Source: Malachius bipustulatus
Taxonomy: Eukaryota > Arthropoda > Insecta > Coleoptera > Melyridae
Direction: 5' to 3'
NCBI GenBank assembly: GCA_910589415.1
Contig: OU342631.1
Span: 56,510,598 to 56,574,597, forward strand
Length of the DNA stretch: 64,000 bases
Of the stretch, positions 56,001 through 63,099 are shown one piece after another; the stretch's first letter is position 1, and every line of letters begins with the position of its first letter. The position numbers and the translations under genes are program-made. Below the pieces are notes generated by a model, which saw nothing but the letters and a program-made list of their open reading frames with translations, was not told where the DNA came from and made no database searches.

Positions 56001-59000
56001 GGTTAGACAGTGGTTAAGGCGCATGCGGTGGCGTCATCCCAAAAAGACTATAAATGGAGGTAAAGGACGCTTCAGGTTCATTTTTCGATCTAAATTGGGC
56101 AGATCATGTAGCTCGTCTACAAATTCGTGAATTAATATTAGTCCCTTGTGTAAGTATATAGATATTGTTATGGTGAAGTTATTTCTGTGAAAGATGCAGT
56201 CTTACGTAAGTAATCTTCTGAATTTAATTTTGGTCATTATAACTAATATTCGCTTTCTTGTCTTTACAGACAAGGGACTTACTTACTACTAGATTTAGTT
56301 TTGGACTTACTTACTTATTATTGGATTTAGTTTTAAACTTATTTTGGAGTTTCAAGTTCTAGAATGTTAGGTCCCGACTTCCAGTTTTGATTTTTAACTA
56401 CTAATTTCCGATTTCCAGTTTTTGATTTCGATCTTTGAATTTCTAAGTTTTAACTTTTGATTCCTGAATTTTAATTTCGAACTTCTAGTTCTGAGTTTTG
56501 AGTTCCAATTTTCAAACTTCTGATTTACACGAAAGTTTACATAAAGATTCGATCATGTGGAGGCTTATGTAGGTACCTACCTAGGTAGGTACACTAGCCT
56601 GTGTGAAAGGTGATATTTGTAGAAGCTTGGAAAAATAAAGAAGAGTGGTGGAGTTTAGTTTGGAGACATGGAAGGTTTCATCAGGCAGAGGTCCTAGCAC
56701 TTTGATATTTGGTCGTCACAAGGTAGCAGGGAGAGCAGTCCAGCTCATCCGGCACCTGGAGCACCAACCAAGGGGTGCTAACACCAGCACAAAGGCAGTT
56801 CCAGTAACCATGCCGGCCTATGCTTTGATCATCGCGCTTAATTAGGTTAGAGGAACCTTAGTTCGTCAGTTTTGAGATGGAGTTTTGAATAATAAGGTAT
56901 GTCTTTATGAGTGAATAAACTTTTGCTATTTTCCGATAATCAAGAAAATTAAATAAATTCAAGTACAGTGTTTAATTGATTTCATCACCTATGACTTTCT
57001 AAGTGAATTTGATTTTTGATAATATGTTATGAACTTTTATTGTGGTCAACAAGTGACTAATGTAATGGTTATGTGTAAAAATAATTTATTAAATTTATCG
57101 TATGTGTTTAGGATTTCGAGTTAGAGATGATCATTTTCTAAATTAAATTTTGAATTTCAGATTTTGTAGGTAGATACCTGTTTTTATATTGAAACTTTTG
57201 CTTAAGATAAATTTAAATTTTTGAGAAATAACTTCTGATTTAACTCGGAGTTCTATTCAGAATCATACCTATGTGTTATAGTTTAGAAATTGTTTAATAG
57301 AATTTGAACTTTAGAAATTTTTATCTGAACTATTGAAATGATATAGGTACCTATTTTGAATTTTAGTCATGTAAGTTTGATATCTTTGGTAATAAGGTAG
57401 TATTTATGTTTGAAGGTTTGAATCAGGATTACTGATTTTGATTATTAGATTTATTGTTTAGGTATAAGATCTATTGGTGATTACCAGCCTTGTCTATTGT
57501 ACTGATGAAATTGATTTTAATAAATCTTTGTATTAAAATTCAACAATTTTAGAGTATTGAGAATCAACCCTCCTCATGTTCTTTTAAATTATTTATTCAA
57601 TCAGTAGAGTAACATCAAGAATAAGGCGATATATCCTGGTATATTTTGGTGAGGTTTATTAATTTTTGGTTATTGTGTTTAAAATTGTTAGGAGTTACTA
57701 CGGGTCCAGTCTGGTTCGGTGAATGCTGGATTTTCCAGAGGAAGGCCACATTTATCTGTCCCGGGCTGGATAATCACAACGAACCTTTTGGTGAAGTTTG
57801 GTTTTGGTTTGATACTTTGGAAATTTTAGACGATCACTTTTCAAAATTTAAAATTTATTTTTCTTCCGACATTTAGAATATTTGGGTGGGGCATTCGAAA
57901 TTTGATATGTCCTACTCGACAGGCCAATGTGGCTAATGTTACAAATTTGCCTAGTCACATTGAGATCTGTCAATAGCCACCTCCTTTTTGGGGTTAAGGT
58001 AAGTGAATTATTTTTTTTATTAATCAACTTTTTGAGTGGGAGTAAGCGAGGGGGAGGAAGGCTCCAAAGTATCTACAGGGTTTTTAAAAATATAGGTTAA
58101 AAACTAAAAAAAATACTCTTTTTGAAAAACCATCATATTTTATATACGGCATAAGGGAATTGAATGAAACGGGGTACTTTTGTCTTACCATCTATTTTCA
58201 ATCGAATGACGTCAACAAACAAATTCCAACCCTTCTAGATTTCGGGCAGCCATGGCCAACTTTGTTATTTCTTATGGGGCTATATTGGATTTTAAAACTA
58301 TTAAATAAAGCAAAAATTTCCCAGCTCAGCGATACCAACACAAGACATGAAAAAGCAATAGTTTTCTGGTCGAATATCCCTATGACATTGGCATATGCAT
58401 CATAATTTTATGACAACTTTCTCAAACACATTTATTAGTAACAGCCCGCCGCCTTAGGCATTTGGATGTTACCAAGCACCGAGCTTTCGATAGTCATAAA
58501 ATTATCCCGTCCATTATCTATGTCAAAGCCTCTCAGTCACATTGGCTCGTATGTTATAGCAACAAAAAAGTTTGTTTGTCAAATTTTGTTGTCAAAGTGA
58601 CTGTTTTAGTAATTTATTCGGGGATGGTAACCAAACTGTAATTTAACAATACAAAAGTATTTTGAAGAAAAGAGAGGCAACAACCAACAAGGAAAACACT
58701 AAATGTTGTGTTTCCAGAAGCATGGTGGCCACAAATGGAAGTGTGAATAAAAAGAGAGCCAAATAGAGAAAATTATCAGAAGTAAACAGTATAAATGTTC
58801 TTGGACAAATATTTATAAGCCCGGAAACGGGGACGGTGCATTATAGCTCACTCCGATTTTTGGATTTTTTTTGCATGAGTCGTTAATTTACGCTCAATTT
58901 AAATGATATATTGAAAAAAAATTGCGAACCGTTAATAAAATATCGAGAAAATTGAGTTTGAAATATCGCAAAATTGTCCAAAAATGACACTTCATGTCCA

Positions 59001-62000
59001 GTTAAATTCACTAAACTGACAGATTCGTAGAACTGAGAATGATCATGTTGTGCAGCGTTGTCATACCTATTATTTATTACTAACATCTTGTGAAATAAAA
59101 ATATTTGGTATAATTTGCGAAGGTTATTGTTTTAATTTTAAAATTTCAAATATTTCTATTCAGAAATACATAAAAAGTTATAAATGGTCCATGCGAGAGG
59201 GCAAGGAAAATATCACAGAGGCCGTCAAATAGATAATGGGCTATTATAAGACTGGTTATTAAAGTTATGTTTGAATATTTTCAGACTGATAATGTACCAA
59301 TTCATAATTAACTAAATAAAACACATTTTTGATTTTGATTTATTTCCTCTTATAAAAAATCACATCATAAAACATGAGTTTTTAATTTTAAAATAATATA
59401 TTATTGACCTTAGCAACGTGACAACGTCGCAAAACATTATATTTTATTGAAGTGTCCATGAATGGCATTGTTGACATTTCGATTATTGCCTCACGGCTTT
59501 GTTGTGAATTATTCAACTCATTAAATGTTATGTCAGTTGATTTCAGTTTAATTAATTATCATCGAAAATTAAAAACCATTTTTAGAAGTTATCCTACACA
59601 TTATTTAAGAAATGAAACTGTTAAAACAAGTTCAGGGAATGTATTCTAGTTACTTATTTAAGGAGTGTTGACAGTGCAGCGTTATATTTTGCCTAGAAAA
59701 TCGTGATAAACGATCATCAATTTGGACCAAAAGTTGAGCTTTTAAGTGGTTTTTTTTGTAAATTTATGGACCGTTCGCAATTTTTTTTTTGCTTATATCG
59801 TCTATTTTTAAGGTAATCTTGCCCCCTACATAGAAATTTTCCCAAAAATCAGAGTGAGTGATAATGCACCACAACCCTACTACGTAATAGAAAACCCTCA
59901 TTTACGACATCCCGTACGACCACAAATTCGATTGAAAATTATTGTTTGGTGCGCTTTATTGAATGACCAATTAATTGAAGAAAATTTGGATCAACATGTT
60001 TATTTAGAGATTATTCAAAACAGGTTAGAAGAAGCACTCGATTGTCTACCTTTGGAAAATGCAGTACGCCAATTTAAGTGGTTTCAGCAAGATGGTTGTG
60101 ATAGTCATGACGCTCTTATTGTCAGAAACTACCTCGACGAGCGTTTCACAAATTCATGAATAGCAACATACAGGGTGTCCCAAGATTTCTTTATCAAGGG
60201 ATATCCGCGTTATTTAAAAAAATAAACAAATGCAATTCAGGAAATTTCAACAATACCGCTAAGGCTTTGCAGCTGCACCCTCAATGCCCCTTTACGCTTT
60301 TCCACCCCTAAGTAATCATCCCCTACTTTTTTTTTTCAAATTACACCCCCATATTTTTTTTTTTGCTCGGCAGGATTGTTGACTTCTTTCTGAATACATT
60401 GTCATACGATTTTTTCAAATCGAGACATATCTAGCACGCCGAAAACAATATATGTAATATAAAAACAAACGAGGGTTGTCGAGGAGTTGCAATTGCTTGT
60501 TTTTTGTGTTAATGTTTCCTCCAACCACCTTAACTAGTAAAACCGGTGTTACTCGATATAGGCGTTAATAATAAAAATTGCTTCTGTCATATTAAATGTT
60601 AATTGTTATTCCTTGACAACCCTCGTTTGTTATATTATGTTGTTTTCGGCGTGCTAGATATGTCTCGCCGGGGTCGGCGAGTGTCATTTGAAAAAAAAAG
60701 TAGGGGATGATTACTTAGGGGTGGAAAGGCGTAAAGGGGCATTGAGGGTGCAGCTGCAAAGCCTTAGGGGTATGGTTGAAATTTCCTGAATTTCATTTGT
60801 TTATTTTTTGAAATAACCCAGATATCCCTTGATAAAGAAATCTTGGGACAGCCTGTATTATGGACCTGTACCTTGGCCTCCGCGATCCCCATGCCTAAAT
60901 AAGATTATTTTTTGTGAGGTTCTTTAAAGGATGAAGTCTATTTTAGTGAAGCTAATAATATGGATGAATTAAGAATAAAGATTGAAAATGCTTTAAAAAA
61001 AAAAACTCAACAAAAAATAACTAAAAAAAATAAATGATTAAAAAGGGCAGTTAACATTGGCAAAAATGGACATCAAAAAGGACATTAACAGGCGCACCAG
61101 ATTGTGTATAGAAAATGATGGGGGACATTTTGAGCATCTTTAGATTTGGTTTGTTTGGCCGTAAGTTTATGCTTTTGTTGTTACGGTTGTAGTGCTTTTC
61201 TTTAGTAACTATGAAGTTATTAAATATTTCAGTTTTCCCGTTATGCCGTGTAGAAAATATGTCGGTTTTTCAAAAATAGTATTTTTAATTTTTTAGCCGA
61301 TATATTTTGAAGCCCTGTAGATATTTTCGATTTCAAATCAGATTCTGGGAGAGTATAAAATAATTCAAAATGTTCTCTAATTTAACCGACCCTGTATCTC
61401 TTACCGCTTACGAGATCCCAATGATGGGTAGTACAAAAATTTCCCACCCTGTATATGTATAAGGTGTTTTCATAACGAGAGTCATTTGGCCATATCCTCG
61501 GCCATATCTCACAAAATACTAATGCGATTTTCTAAAAATATTTACTTGCTGGCTTAAACATTTTCTACGTCCACAGAATATATTTTTAAAACTAGGACAC
61601 TTCCGGTTATAGGTAGTGGAAGTCGGCATAGACTTATTATTTTTAACAGGACATCCTGGTAAATTGATACATTGCAACGTTTTTAAATTGCATGATAACT
61701 CAACAGGATGTCTGTCGTCAAACAGATCTCGTAACCTTAACTTTACACTTTCAATTCATTTATGATTCTGATTTTTTAGATAGACGATGATGGTACAGTG
61801 GATGAAGAAGCAACGATAGCTGTGTTACCTGACGAAATACAAGACACCATTCGGCCAGTGGTTTTAAAATGTGGAACTCAAAGTAAAACCTTTATTTATT
61901 ATTTTATTCATTATACGTACATACAGTGAGGGGCAGAAGAAACGCAACAATTCCGTAAATTGTCAAATCAGTTTTGATAAAAAAACAAAAACAGGTCTTT

Positions 62001-62993
62001 TTTTAAATTTCTGATTATGTAACAGTTTTTTACACGTAGTGTTCCACGACTCAGTAATAACGACATCATTATATTATTTTAAATGGAACACCCACTACTT
62101 TATTGCATTTTCATATTGCCTGCGGAAATTGAATAAGAACGCTTTTCACAGTAAGTTGGACTTCAGATTGAGTAGTTTATGAATTATAAACAAGTGAAAA
62201 CAGCAATTTTCCATTTTGAAGCAGCTTATCTTGAAAACGGTCCATTATATTGAAAAACGGCGTACATGTCCCTATACAATATTAACTTTTCATGAGTTAC
62301 TTTATAGTGTATTTGAAATTTTTATACAAGCTTATGCAAATTCTGAGAATTTTCATTAGGTAAGTATCTTGTTCTAATACTTCATCCACAGAATAGGATA
62401 CCACATAAAAAAAAGATAAAGACATATTATAATGCGCTATGCATTATTACCATTATAAATAAATGTATTATTATAAATAAGGAAATTATTATGTCTAAGC
62501 CGTTTTCCTATATTTTTCCGTTTCAAGGTAGGTTAAGTTGCTTATTAAAAAATTGAAAGTGCAATTTTCATTTGTTTATAATAGGTCATAAACTAATCAA
62601 TTTAAAGTTCAACTGTAAAAACCATTCTTATCAAATCTTCTCAGCAATACGAAAATGCAATAATGTACGGAGTATTCTATAAAAAAAATTTGTCGTCATT
62701 ACTGAGCCAAGAAACACCCTGTATAAAAATGTGACGTCAATAGTAGTTAAATTAAATCTACAAATACCTGTTTTGTATTTTTTTAAACTGAAGATTTAAC
62801 AATTTAGCGAATAGTTGCGATCCGTTTGCCACTTACTGTACTTTAATTTGCAGAGGGTGCAACACCTTGCGAAAGTGCTTGGCTAACTCATAAGTGTTAT
62901 CAGAAAGAAAAACCAGACGTGAGTATACAAAAACACCACTACTTACGTCATTAAATCTAACTTGAACAATTTCAGGCGTATATGCTTATATGA
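31698..62993 (+). CDS. Odorant-binding protein (classic six-cysteine OBP)
   Basis: Six exons join in frame with GT-AG introns: 31698-31757, 31813-31888, 34262-34350, 61780-61882, 62854-62918 and 62976-62993, giving 136 residues. Exon 1 is a signal peptide (MKTIFIFSVLLGLISL). The mature part has cysteines spaced C-X26-C-X3-C-X37-C-X8-C-X8-C (residues 37, 64, 68, 106, 115, 124), the classic insect OBP signature of three disulphides. OBPs are small secreted all-helical carriers of hydrophobic ligands, mainly in sensillum lymph. Two additional cysteines are at 21 and 75. The protein ends AYMLI. Introns 1 and 5 are 55 and 57 bp. Intron 2 (2.4 kb) holds a 1-kb foldback, intron 3 (34351-61779, 27.4 kb) a nested transposon stack, and intron 4 another foldback. 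The exons show no stop or frameshift, so the gene appears intact. Confidence 0.9.
32873..33874. repeat. Foldback element E (in OBP intron 2)
   Basis: A 1-kb palindrome of the same family as element D, inverted relative to it. Its ends are TACAGGGTGCACCATG and CATGGTGGACCCTGTA. Arms are about 480 bp around an AT-rich centre near 33370. Confidence 0.88.
34351..34430. other. Start of OBP intron 3
   Basis: The donor GTAAGT lies at 34351-34356. The intron ends with TTTTTTAG at 61779. Everything between is listed as separate elements. Confidence 0.8.
34431..34740 (-). repeat. Penelope-like scrap
   Basis: The segment around 34440-34530 (ATGTTTTCAACCCTTACTT and ACACTAATGTTGAAAAA) matches the minus-strand Penelope-like remnant at 10630-10700. 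A minus ORF of 75 codons overlaps but has no clear domain. Confidence 0.4.
34741..34994. other. AT-rich DNA left of the (TAA)n tract
   Basis: There is no gene. This is the flank in which the (TAA)n tract begins. Confidence 0.3.
34995..35052 (+). repeat. (TAA)n microsatellite, left of the LINE
   Basis: About 18 perfect TAA/AAT units lie directly against the 5' end of the Dong/R4-like LINE. A second AAT run (37946-37965) flanks its 3' end. Confidence 0.95.
35053..37839 (+). pseudogene. R4-clade reverse transcriptase/endonuclease with one frameshift
   Basis: The first frame (to 36634) contains the RT fingers and palm: NWKAPGIDNIHNFWYKK, YRPITCLPTIYKIL, FQGDSLSPLWFC and the catalytic YMDDIKLYA near 36298-36324. 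At about 36622-36636, in an A-rich run, the frame changes; the protein continues from the codons IKAINTYAVPTLTYSFG in the next frame, through 36802 to 37839. That part holds a CX2CX8HX4C zinc motif (CRKCHLSQETIQH then ITAGC) near 37210-37260. It also holds a PD-(D/E)xK-type motif (RPDITLIDKEN followed by YIIDIAIP) near 37462-37530, the restriction-like endonuclease of R2/R4 elements. Apart from the frameshift and the missing N-terminus the unit is open, so it decayed recently. The Asn run at the start of the open frame is microsatellite, not protein. Confidence 0.85.
35053..37945 (+). mobile_element. Dong/R4-like non-LTR retrotransposon in a (TAA)n site
   Basis: This single long coding unit has a reverse transcriptase, a zinc motif and a restriction-like endonuclease, followed by a 3' UTR of about 105 bp. 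It is embedded in TAA/AAT repeats on both sides. R4-clade elements of the Dong type are known for inserting into TAA repeats, so position and protein agree. At 2.9 kb it is shorter than full-length Dong-type elements and probably lacks its N-terminal DNA-binding part. Confidence 0.82.
37946..37965 (+). repeat. (AAT)n microsatellite, right of the LINE
   Basis: About six AAT units directly join the 3' end of the plus-strand LINE. They also directly abut the 3' end of the minus-strand LINE, reading (TTA)n on that strand. Confidence 0.9.
37966..39660 (-). pseudogene. Decayed minus-strand LINE (Jockey/CR1-like)
   Basis: The minus strand can be followed through broken RT pieces. Near 39600-39400 it reads IGIFPDSLKVSKVVHLYKKG and SNYRPVSL. 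At 39327-39079 it carries GIYFDLSRAFDIVNHV, the RT A motif. At 39034-38834 there is a further piece, and at 38631-38095 the C-terminal domain with SYGIIFWF and YNIVKIYKNLP. The 3' UTR runs to 37966 and ends in a (TTA)n tail. Frameshifts and stops separate the pieces, and a YxDD motif was not seen clearly. The element is 5'-truncated and dead. The clade call is approximate. Confidence 0.75.
39661..39868. other. AT-rich spacer
   Basis: Nothing is recognised between the LINE remnant and the next foldback. Confidence 0.3.
39869..40611. repeat. Foldback element L
   Basis: TACCGTGTGTCCCCGGATAG at the left and CTATCCGGGGACACACGGTA at the right are exact complements. Arms of about 330 bp fold around a centre near 40240. 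The TIR is a variant (ACCGTGTGTCC) of the usual ACAGGGTGTCC. Confidence 0.88.
40612..42295. other. Unassigned intronic DNA
   Basis: No gene is seen. A block near 40965-41000 resembles 13945-13975. A foldback-like fragment (AACTTCCTGTATTTCCGGAAG) lies near 41585-41610. Confidence 0.3.
42296..42960 (-). pseudogene. 3' end of a Jockey/CR1-like LINE
   Basis: The 189-codon minus frame (42896-42327) encodes the C-terminal domain common to insect Jockey/CR1-type RT proteins: LLDSIQKRAIHLIGDP, LSLFYRYFYGKCS, and the terminal WNSIPTGVFPEVYNLQRFK. It is followed on the minus strand by a short 3' UTR (CGTCATAGGGATTTCCCTGC...) ending near 42296 in TTTTCAATAAAATAAAA. The polymerase domain is missing, so the copy is severely 5'-truncated. 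Because the C-terminal frame is unbroken for nearly 190 codons, it may be fairly young. The tail sequence is shared with 20843-20890. Confidence 0.78.
42961..43387. other. Spacer with a solitary TACAGGGTG end
   Basis: TACAGGGTGATTCTTAACCC at 43273 starts a fragment that does not pair with the right arm of the neighbouring mariner-like element. It may be the end of another copy into which that element inserted. Confidence 0.4.
43521..46310 (+). repeat. 5' LTR (2790 bp)
   Basis: It starts TGCAGCGTGCC, including a hairpin (GCGTGCCTTGCACGC), and ends GGCTCCA. TATAAATGG near 44209 is a candidate promoter. A donor-like GTAAGTATA (44311) and acceptor-like TTGTCTTTACAG (44419-44430) inside the LTR suggest a possible leader intron. 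An 84-bp tandem duplication (45221-45388) is absent from the 3' LTR. Short ORFs inside (for example 43819-44184, 44012-44290, 44805-45005) recur in both LTRs simply because the LTR is duplicated. Confidence 0.93.
46311..46868 (+). other. Leader between 5' LTR and gag
   Basis: Untranslated. The first bases (AGCGGTGCGTGACC) do not start with TGG, so the primer-binding mechanism is unclear from sequence alone. Confidence 0.6.
46869..48671 (+). CDS. gag: Gag of the giant Ty3/gypsy element
   Basis: A 600-residue protein. Residues of about 260-400 form a retrotransposon Gag domain: FTGKEKGIEVIKFLERV, ALSWFRSIKYQLRSW and FRQRNNENVVTFIANLRMKF, which is the capsid C-terminal signature. The N-terminal 250 residues are unlike common Gag proteins and rich in charged residues. 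The nucleocapsid has one perfect zinc knuckle, CWNCDQAGHSFNFC (about 492-505), and a second, CFSCGLKGAIAPSC, where the histidine position is alanine. The tail is Glu/Lys/Ser-rich. The start ATG follows AGATAAATAGTGAAA. The last 36 codons overlap pol in the -1 frame. It packages the element RNA into cytoplasmic particles. Confidence 0.9.
   Translation: MKMDFIEENTTVGFEVVDLKVDEIKYEILLRGEVPHWNGNYRRTQLSQLLRINGGVTVTISPFDFNEDLSQVLDSILDMTEILHDEVIISPQSNVARRFSSRLAHLLRRIDRMKVTSDVQTASRDQVRADALRLRGDFKKKIVGEVVSSRTEIPQRSQASLLDQAFDRLSCHNASPTHEDNLHTVSRVPSNLPEDLSLRRLGLRSHNTNPFLDCDQVPFDYDNQAHSSSFVPPVRNPSPTFSQFSLNSQVPSIQLVAPIDKVIPVYKWGLCFTGKEKGIEVIKFLERVRELSQARGVPLDTVFNSAVDLFKEPALSWFRSIKYQLRSWRDLEARIGNTFIPPNYDEELLEEIRSFRQRNNENVVTFIANLRMKFSHLLNPISIPEQLKIVRRNLLPDLNSKLCLFDLVSYEQLECLCRQIAKNSVIMSGVEGKVRVGRPQAAPVGTTAREAKEIPKVKVETSRPPFPPRRFANAPNQSMKKSDRPPVSSFSCWNCDQAGHSFNFCPHPLEKFCFSCGLKGAIAPSCPRCHHSGKDNQEAVESKDVKKVVDCPETRESNLGKESSKADSKNESAREDFGATSLEFRRRQPGPESGAIPKRR
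48563..51802 (+). CDS. pol: Pol of the giant Ty3/gypsy element (PR-RT-RH-IN)
   Basis: Open without interruption for about 1080 codons. Reading from 48683 as residue 1: aspartic protease with LVDTGANIS (about 37-45); reverse transcriptase with PFGLCNAAQTQQR and catalytic YLDDI (about 342-346); RNase H with FIQTDASDVGVGAILY (about 491-506) and VVTDHASLQWL; integrase with an HHCC zinc site ending CETCGAHK. The integrase core triad is D in SLDFMG, D in VVCCDNGSQF and E in NPTERVNK, the last two separated by exactly 35 residues. A C-terminal GPY/F-like region follows (KYVPAMIKKIKGTGKVVVLSDL...HVSDIKPF). The domain order PR-RT-RH-IN defines Ty3/gypsy. No catalytic residue is missing. It is expressed probably only as a Gag-Pol fusion through the heptamer at 48572. 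Confidence 0.93.
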   Translation, partial: GRFKKRVGERRFWRDFPRVSKTPTRSRIRCDSEETLESRQVNSNLSKQISPVFESKDADNRPYISIELEGFEILALVDTGANISILGAGTESIWELLESNRVVKDKLPRVTVANGQPQTVLGTVILPICFEDRLIELEFTIIPTISHAVILGSDFCKQVELAIDFKNQVFDINEITGETPNLGTYLEELSEEQQLVLDKVIKQYELLASKAPGRTSEITHFIDTGSARPVKQRQYPLSPAITKFLHQEVDSMLRDGVIEESNSAWSSPVLMVPKSDGTYRMCFDGRKINELTVKDSYPLPLVDSILSKVAGSTYLSSIDLTKAFWNIPLEETSKPKTAFQVHGRGLFQFKVMPFGLCNAAQTQQRLMDHLFRGTKFEDRVFTYLDDIICVSNSFEEHIALLAEVLEILTKAGLKINLDKCKFCRDSLSFLGYVVDRKGLRTDPGKVQAIVDMPSPKTTTEVRRVIGILQWYRKFIPNFSTVSEPITSLIKGRKKHTPVIWTEEAEEAFQSLKELLVSAPILVKPDPNLPFFIQTDASDVGVGAILYQVKDDFEHPIAYASRKLLKTEKKNYTVTEKECLGVIFGIEKFRCYVEGTEFTVVTDHASLQWLYKIKDPVGRIARWTVRLSGFKFKVVHRPGKNLVMADFLSRHISLINGKSFTPDTWYVEMINKVRCNPAKFPDFDVKDNILYKHIRPKHDIQSNFSDWKIVVPTENRKEVFVECHDHPTSAHLGISKTLARILENYYWPGVKESVRRYVRSCETCGAHKSTNQSPAGLGGNQRKVDFPFQSISLDFMGPFPRSKSGNTQLLVITDSFTRFVIVKPLPKATSAKVVKVLEREIFLVYGTPEVVCCDNGSQFRSREFKELMKKYQIPKIWYNPSYHPQVNPTERVNKVLGSAIASYIKDDDHRTWDEHIFEIAQAINTSVHESTGYSPSFLVFGRYTPVNGSFYKDVDYSSFDPVDFSNRLKWQSEVSKVPKLFPQIQEKIRKSFEKNVKRYNLRRREVNYQEGDKVWKKNFVLSKAVDKFSKKLAPKYVPAMIKKIKGTGKVVVLSDLSGKILGDFHVSDIKPFVEIQNSQC
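48572..48578 (+). promoter_or_regulatory. -1 ribosomal frameshift heptamer A AAA AAC
   Basis: In the gag frame the codons read tcA AAA AAC, a canonical X XXY YYZ slippery site. The pol frame is closed by TAA at 48560-48562 and open from 48563 onward. Slippage here yields a Gag-Pol fusion entering pol before its first GTG/ATG. A stimulatory downstream structure was not computed. Confidence 0.8.
51803..55360 (+). other. 3.5-kb non-coding region between pol and 3' LTR
   Basis: No env or other long ORF; the 76-codon frame at 53040-53270 has no identifiable domain. It contains an 81-82-bp tandem pair (about 52796-52960), four or so repeats of an about 50-bp GAGTATAGAT...TATCCCGATTTTGA unit (53995-54200), and a diverged direct duplication of about 320 bp (about 54411-54735 and 54838-55150). 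It ends in the G tract of the 3' LTR. Confidence 0.75.
54411..55150 (+). repeat. Diverged direct duplication, about 320 bp per copy
   Basis: Both copies contain CACTAGAGGGGTG/TACTAGAGGGGTG, a CTGATGAAGTAGG block, a GACAT(A/G)CC...ACCA block, AGGGGCC, ATATTGCCA-like and CGGCAGTC/GACAGCCG-like segments in the same order. The spacing is about 427 bp. Confidence 0.7.
55361..58066 (+). repeat. 3' LTR (2706 bp)
   Basis: It matches the 5' LTR along its length in everything I compared except for lacking one copy of the 84-bp tandem unit. It is followed by the AAGT target duplicate and then by the continuing left arm of the host mariner-like element. Confidence 0.93.
58166..59829 (+). other. Interior of the mariner-like element, no clear ORF
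   Basis: This region should have held the N-terminal part of the transposase, but only short frames are seen. An ATAATTTTATGAC/GTCATAAAATTAT inverted pair lies at 58402-58506. Confidence 0.4.
59830..61020 (+). pseudogene. Mariner-like transposase relic split by a MITE
   Basis: The first piece (59854-60159) encodes the catalytic middle: YYVIENPHLRHPV, LKIIVWCALLND and the FQQDGCDSHDALIVRNYL block, which holds the second acidic residue. A stop (TGA, 60157-60159) replaces a tryptophan-like position just before the MITE at 60169-60857. Directly after the MITE the protein resumes in the same phase with YGPVPWPPRSPCLN, the segment before the third catalytic residue, and then decays with stops to about 61020. 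The MITE interrupted an already or later disabled gene. Confidence 0.8.
60169..60857. repeat. MITE/foldback N inside the transposase
   Basis: Ends TACAGGGTGTCCCAAGATTTC and GAAATCTTGGGACAGCCTGTA are inverted. The arms (about 300 bp) include GCAGCTGCACCCTCAATGCC and its complement. It is inserted at TA. Confidence 0.85.
61454..61779. other. End of OBP intron 3
   Basis: No gene is seen. Fragments such as ACTTCCGGTTATAGG resemble foldback element A. The intron closes with GATTTTTTAG at 61779. Confidence 0.4.
62030..62735. repeat. Foldback element P (in OBP intron 4)
   Basis: A diverged palindrome: GTTCCACGACTCAGTAATAACGAC at the left against GTCGTCATTACTGAGCCAAGAAAC at the right, right end ACACCCTGTA. 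The GGGACATGTACGCCG-type core is shared with elements A, B and G (here ACATGTCCCTAT on one arm). The right arm shows extra AT-rich insertions around 62430-62490. Confidence 0.7.
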
Positions 62994-63074
62994 AAACTCC
63001 TCGTGGTGCTTTGGAAATAGGAAATGAAGAAATATGTTGTCCCAAAGTTTCAACTGTAATAAGTAATTATTGTT

Positions 63075-63080
63075 AATAAA
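63075..63080 (+). promoter_or_regulatory. Polyadenylation signal of the OBP gene
   Basis: AATAAA lies 82 bp downstream of the OBP stop codon, a normal distance for a short 3' UTR. Confidence 0.6.
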
Positions 63081-63099
63081 GTTGTGGAAAATTATATGT

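Larger units (their letters stand above)
43521..58066 (+). mobile_element. Giant Ty3/gypsy LTR retrotransposon with 2.7-kb LTRs
   Basis: A 14.5-kb element bounded by very long LTRs, with a 4-bp target duplication AAGT (43517-43520 and 58067-58070). Order: 5' LTR, 0.56-kb leader, gag, pol, 3.5-kb non-coding region, purine/G tract (CAAGGGGGGGGTG), 3' LTR. No env is found. Gag and pol are uninterrupted and the LTRs agree throughout what I compared except for an 84-bp duplication and a base within it, so it is young and possibly still mobile. Long LTRs are known in the Osvaldo/Ulysses group; membership is only a suggestion. No TGG-type primer site is seen right after the 5' LTR. Confidence 0.92.
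43388..61453 (+). mobile_element. Mariner/IS630-like transposon, interrupted twice
   Basis: The left end (TACATGGTGGGAAATTTTTG, 43388) and right end (CAAAAATTTCCCACCCTGTA, 61453) are inverted. The left arm continues to 43520, is cut by the 14.5-kb LTR element, and resumes at 58067. The sequence on both sides (GATTTGAAATC...ATCTACAGGG...GGCATAA) is the complement of the right arm at 61240-61380. The interior carries a plus-strand transposase relic that is split by a MITE. Without the insertions it would be about 2.8 kb, similar to the element at 21692-24374. Confidence 0.82.
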
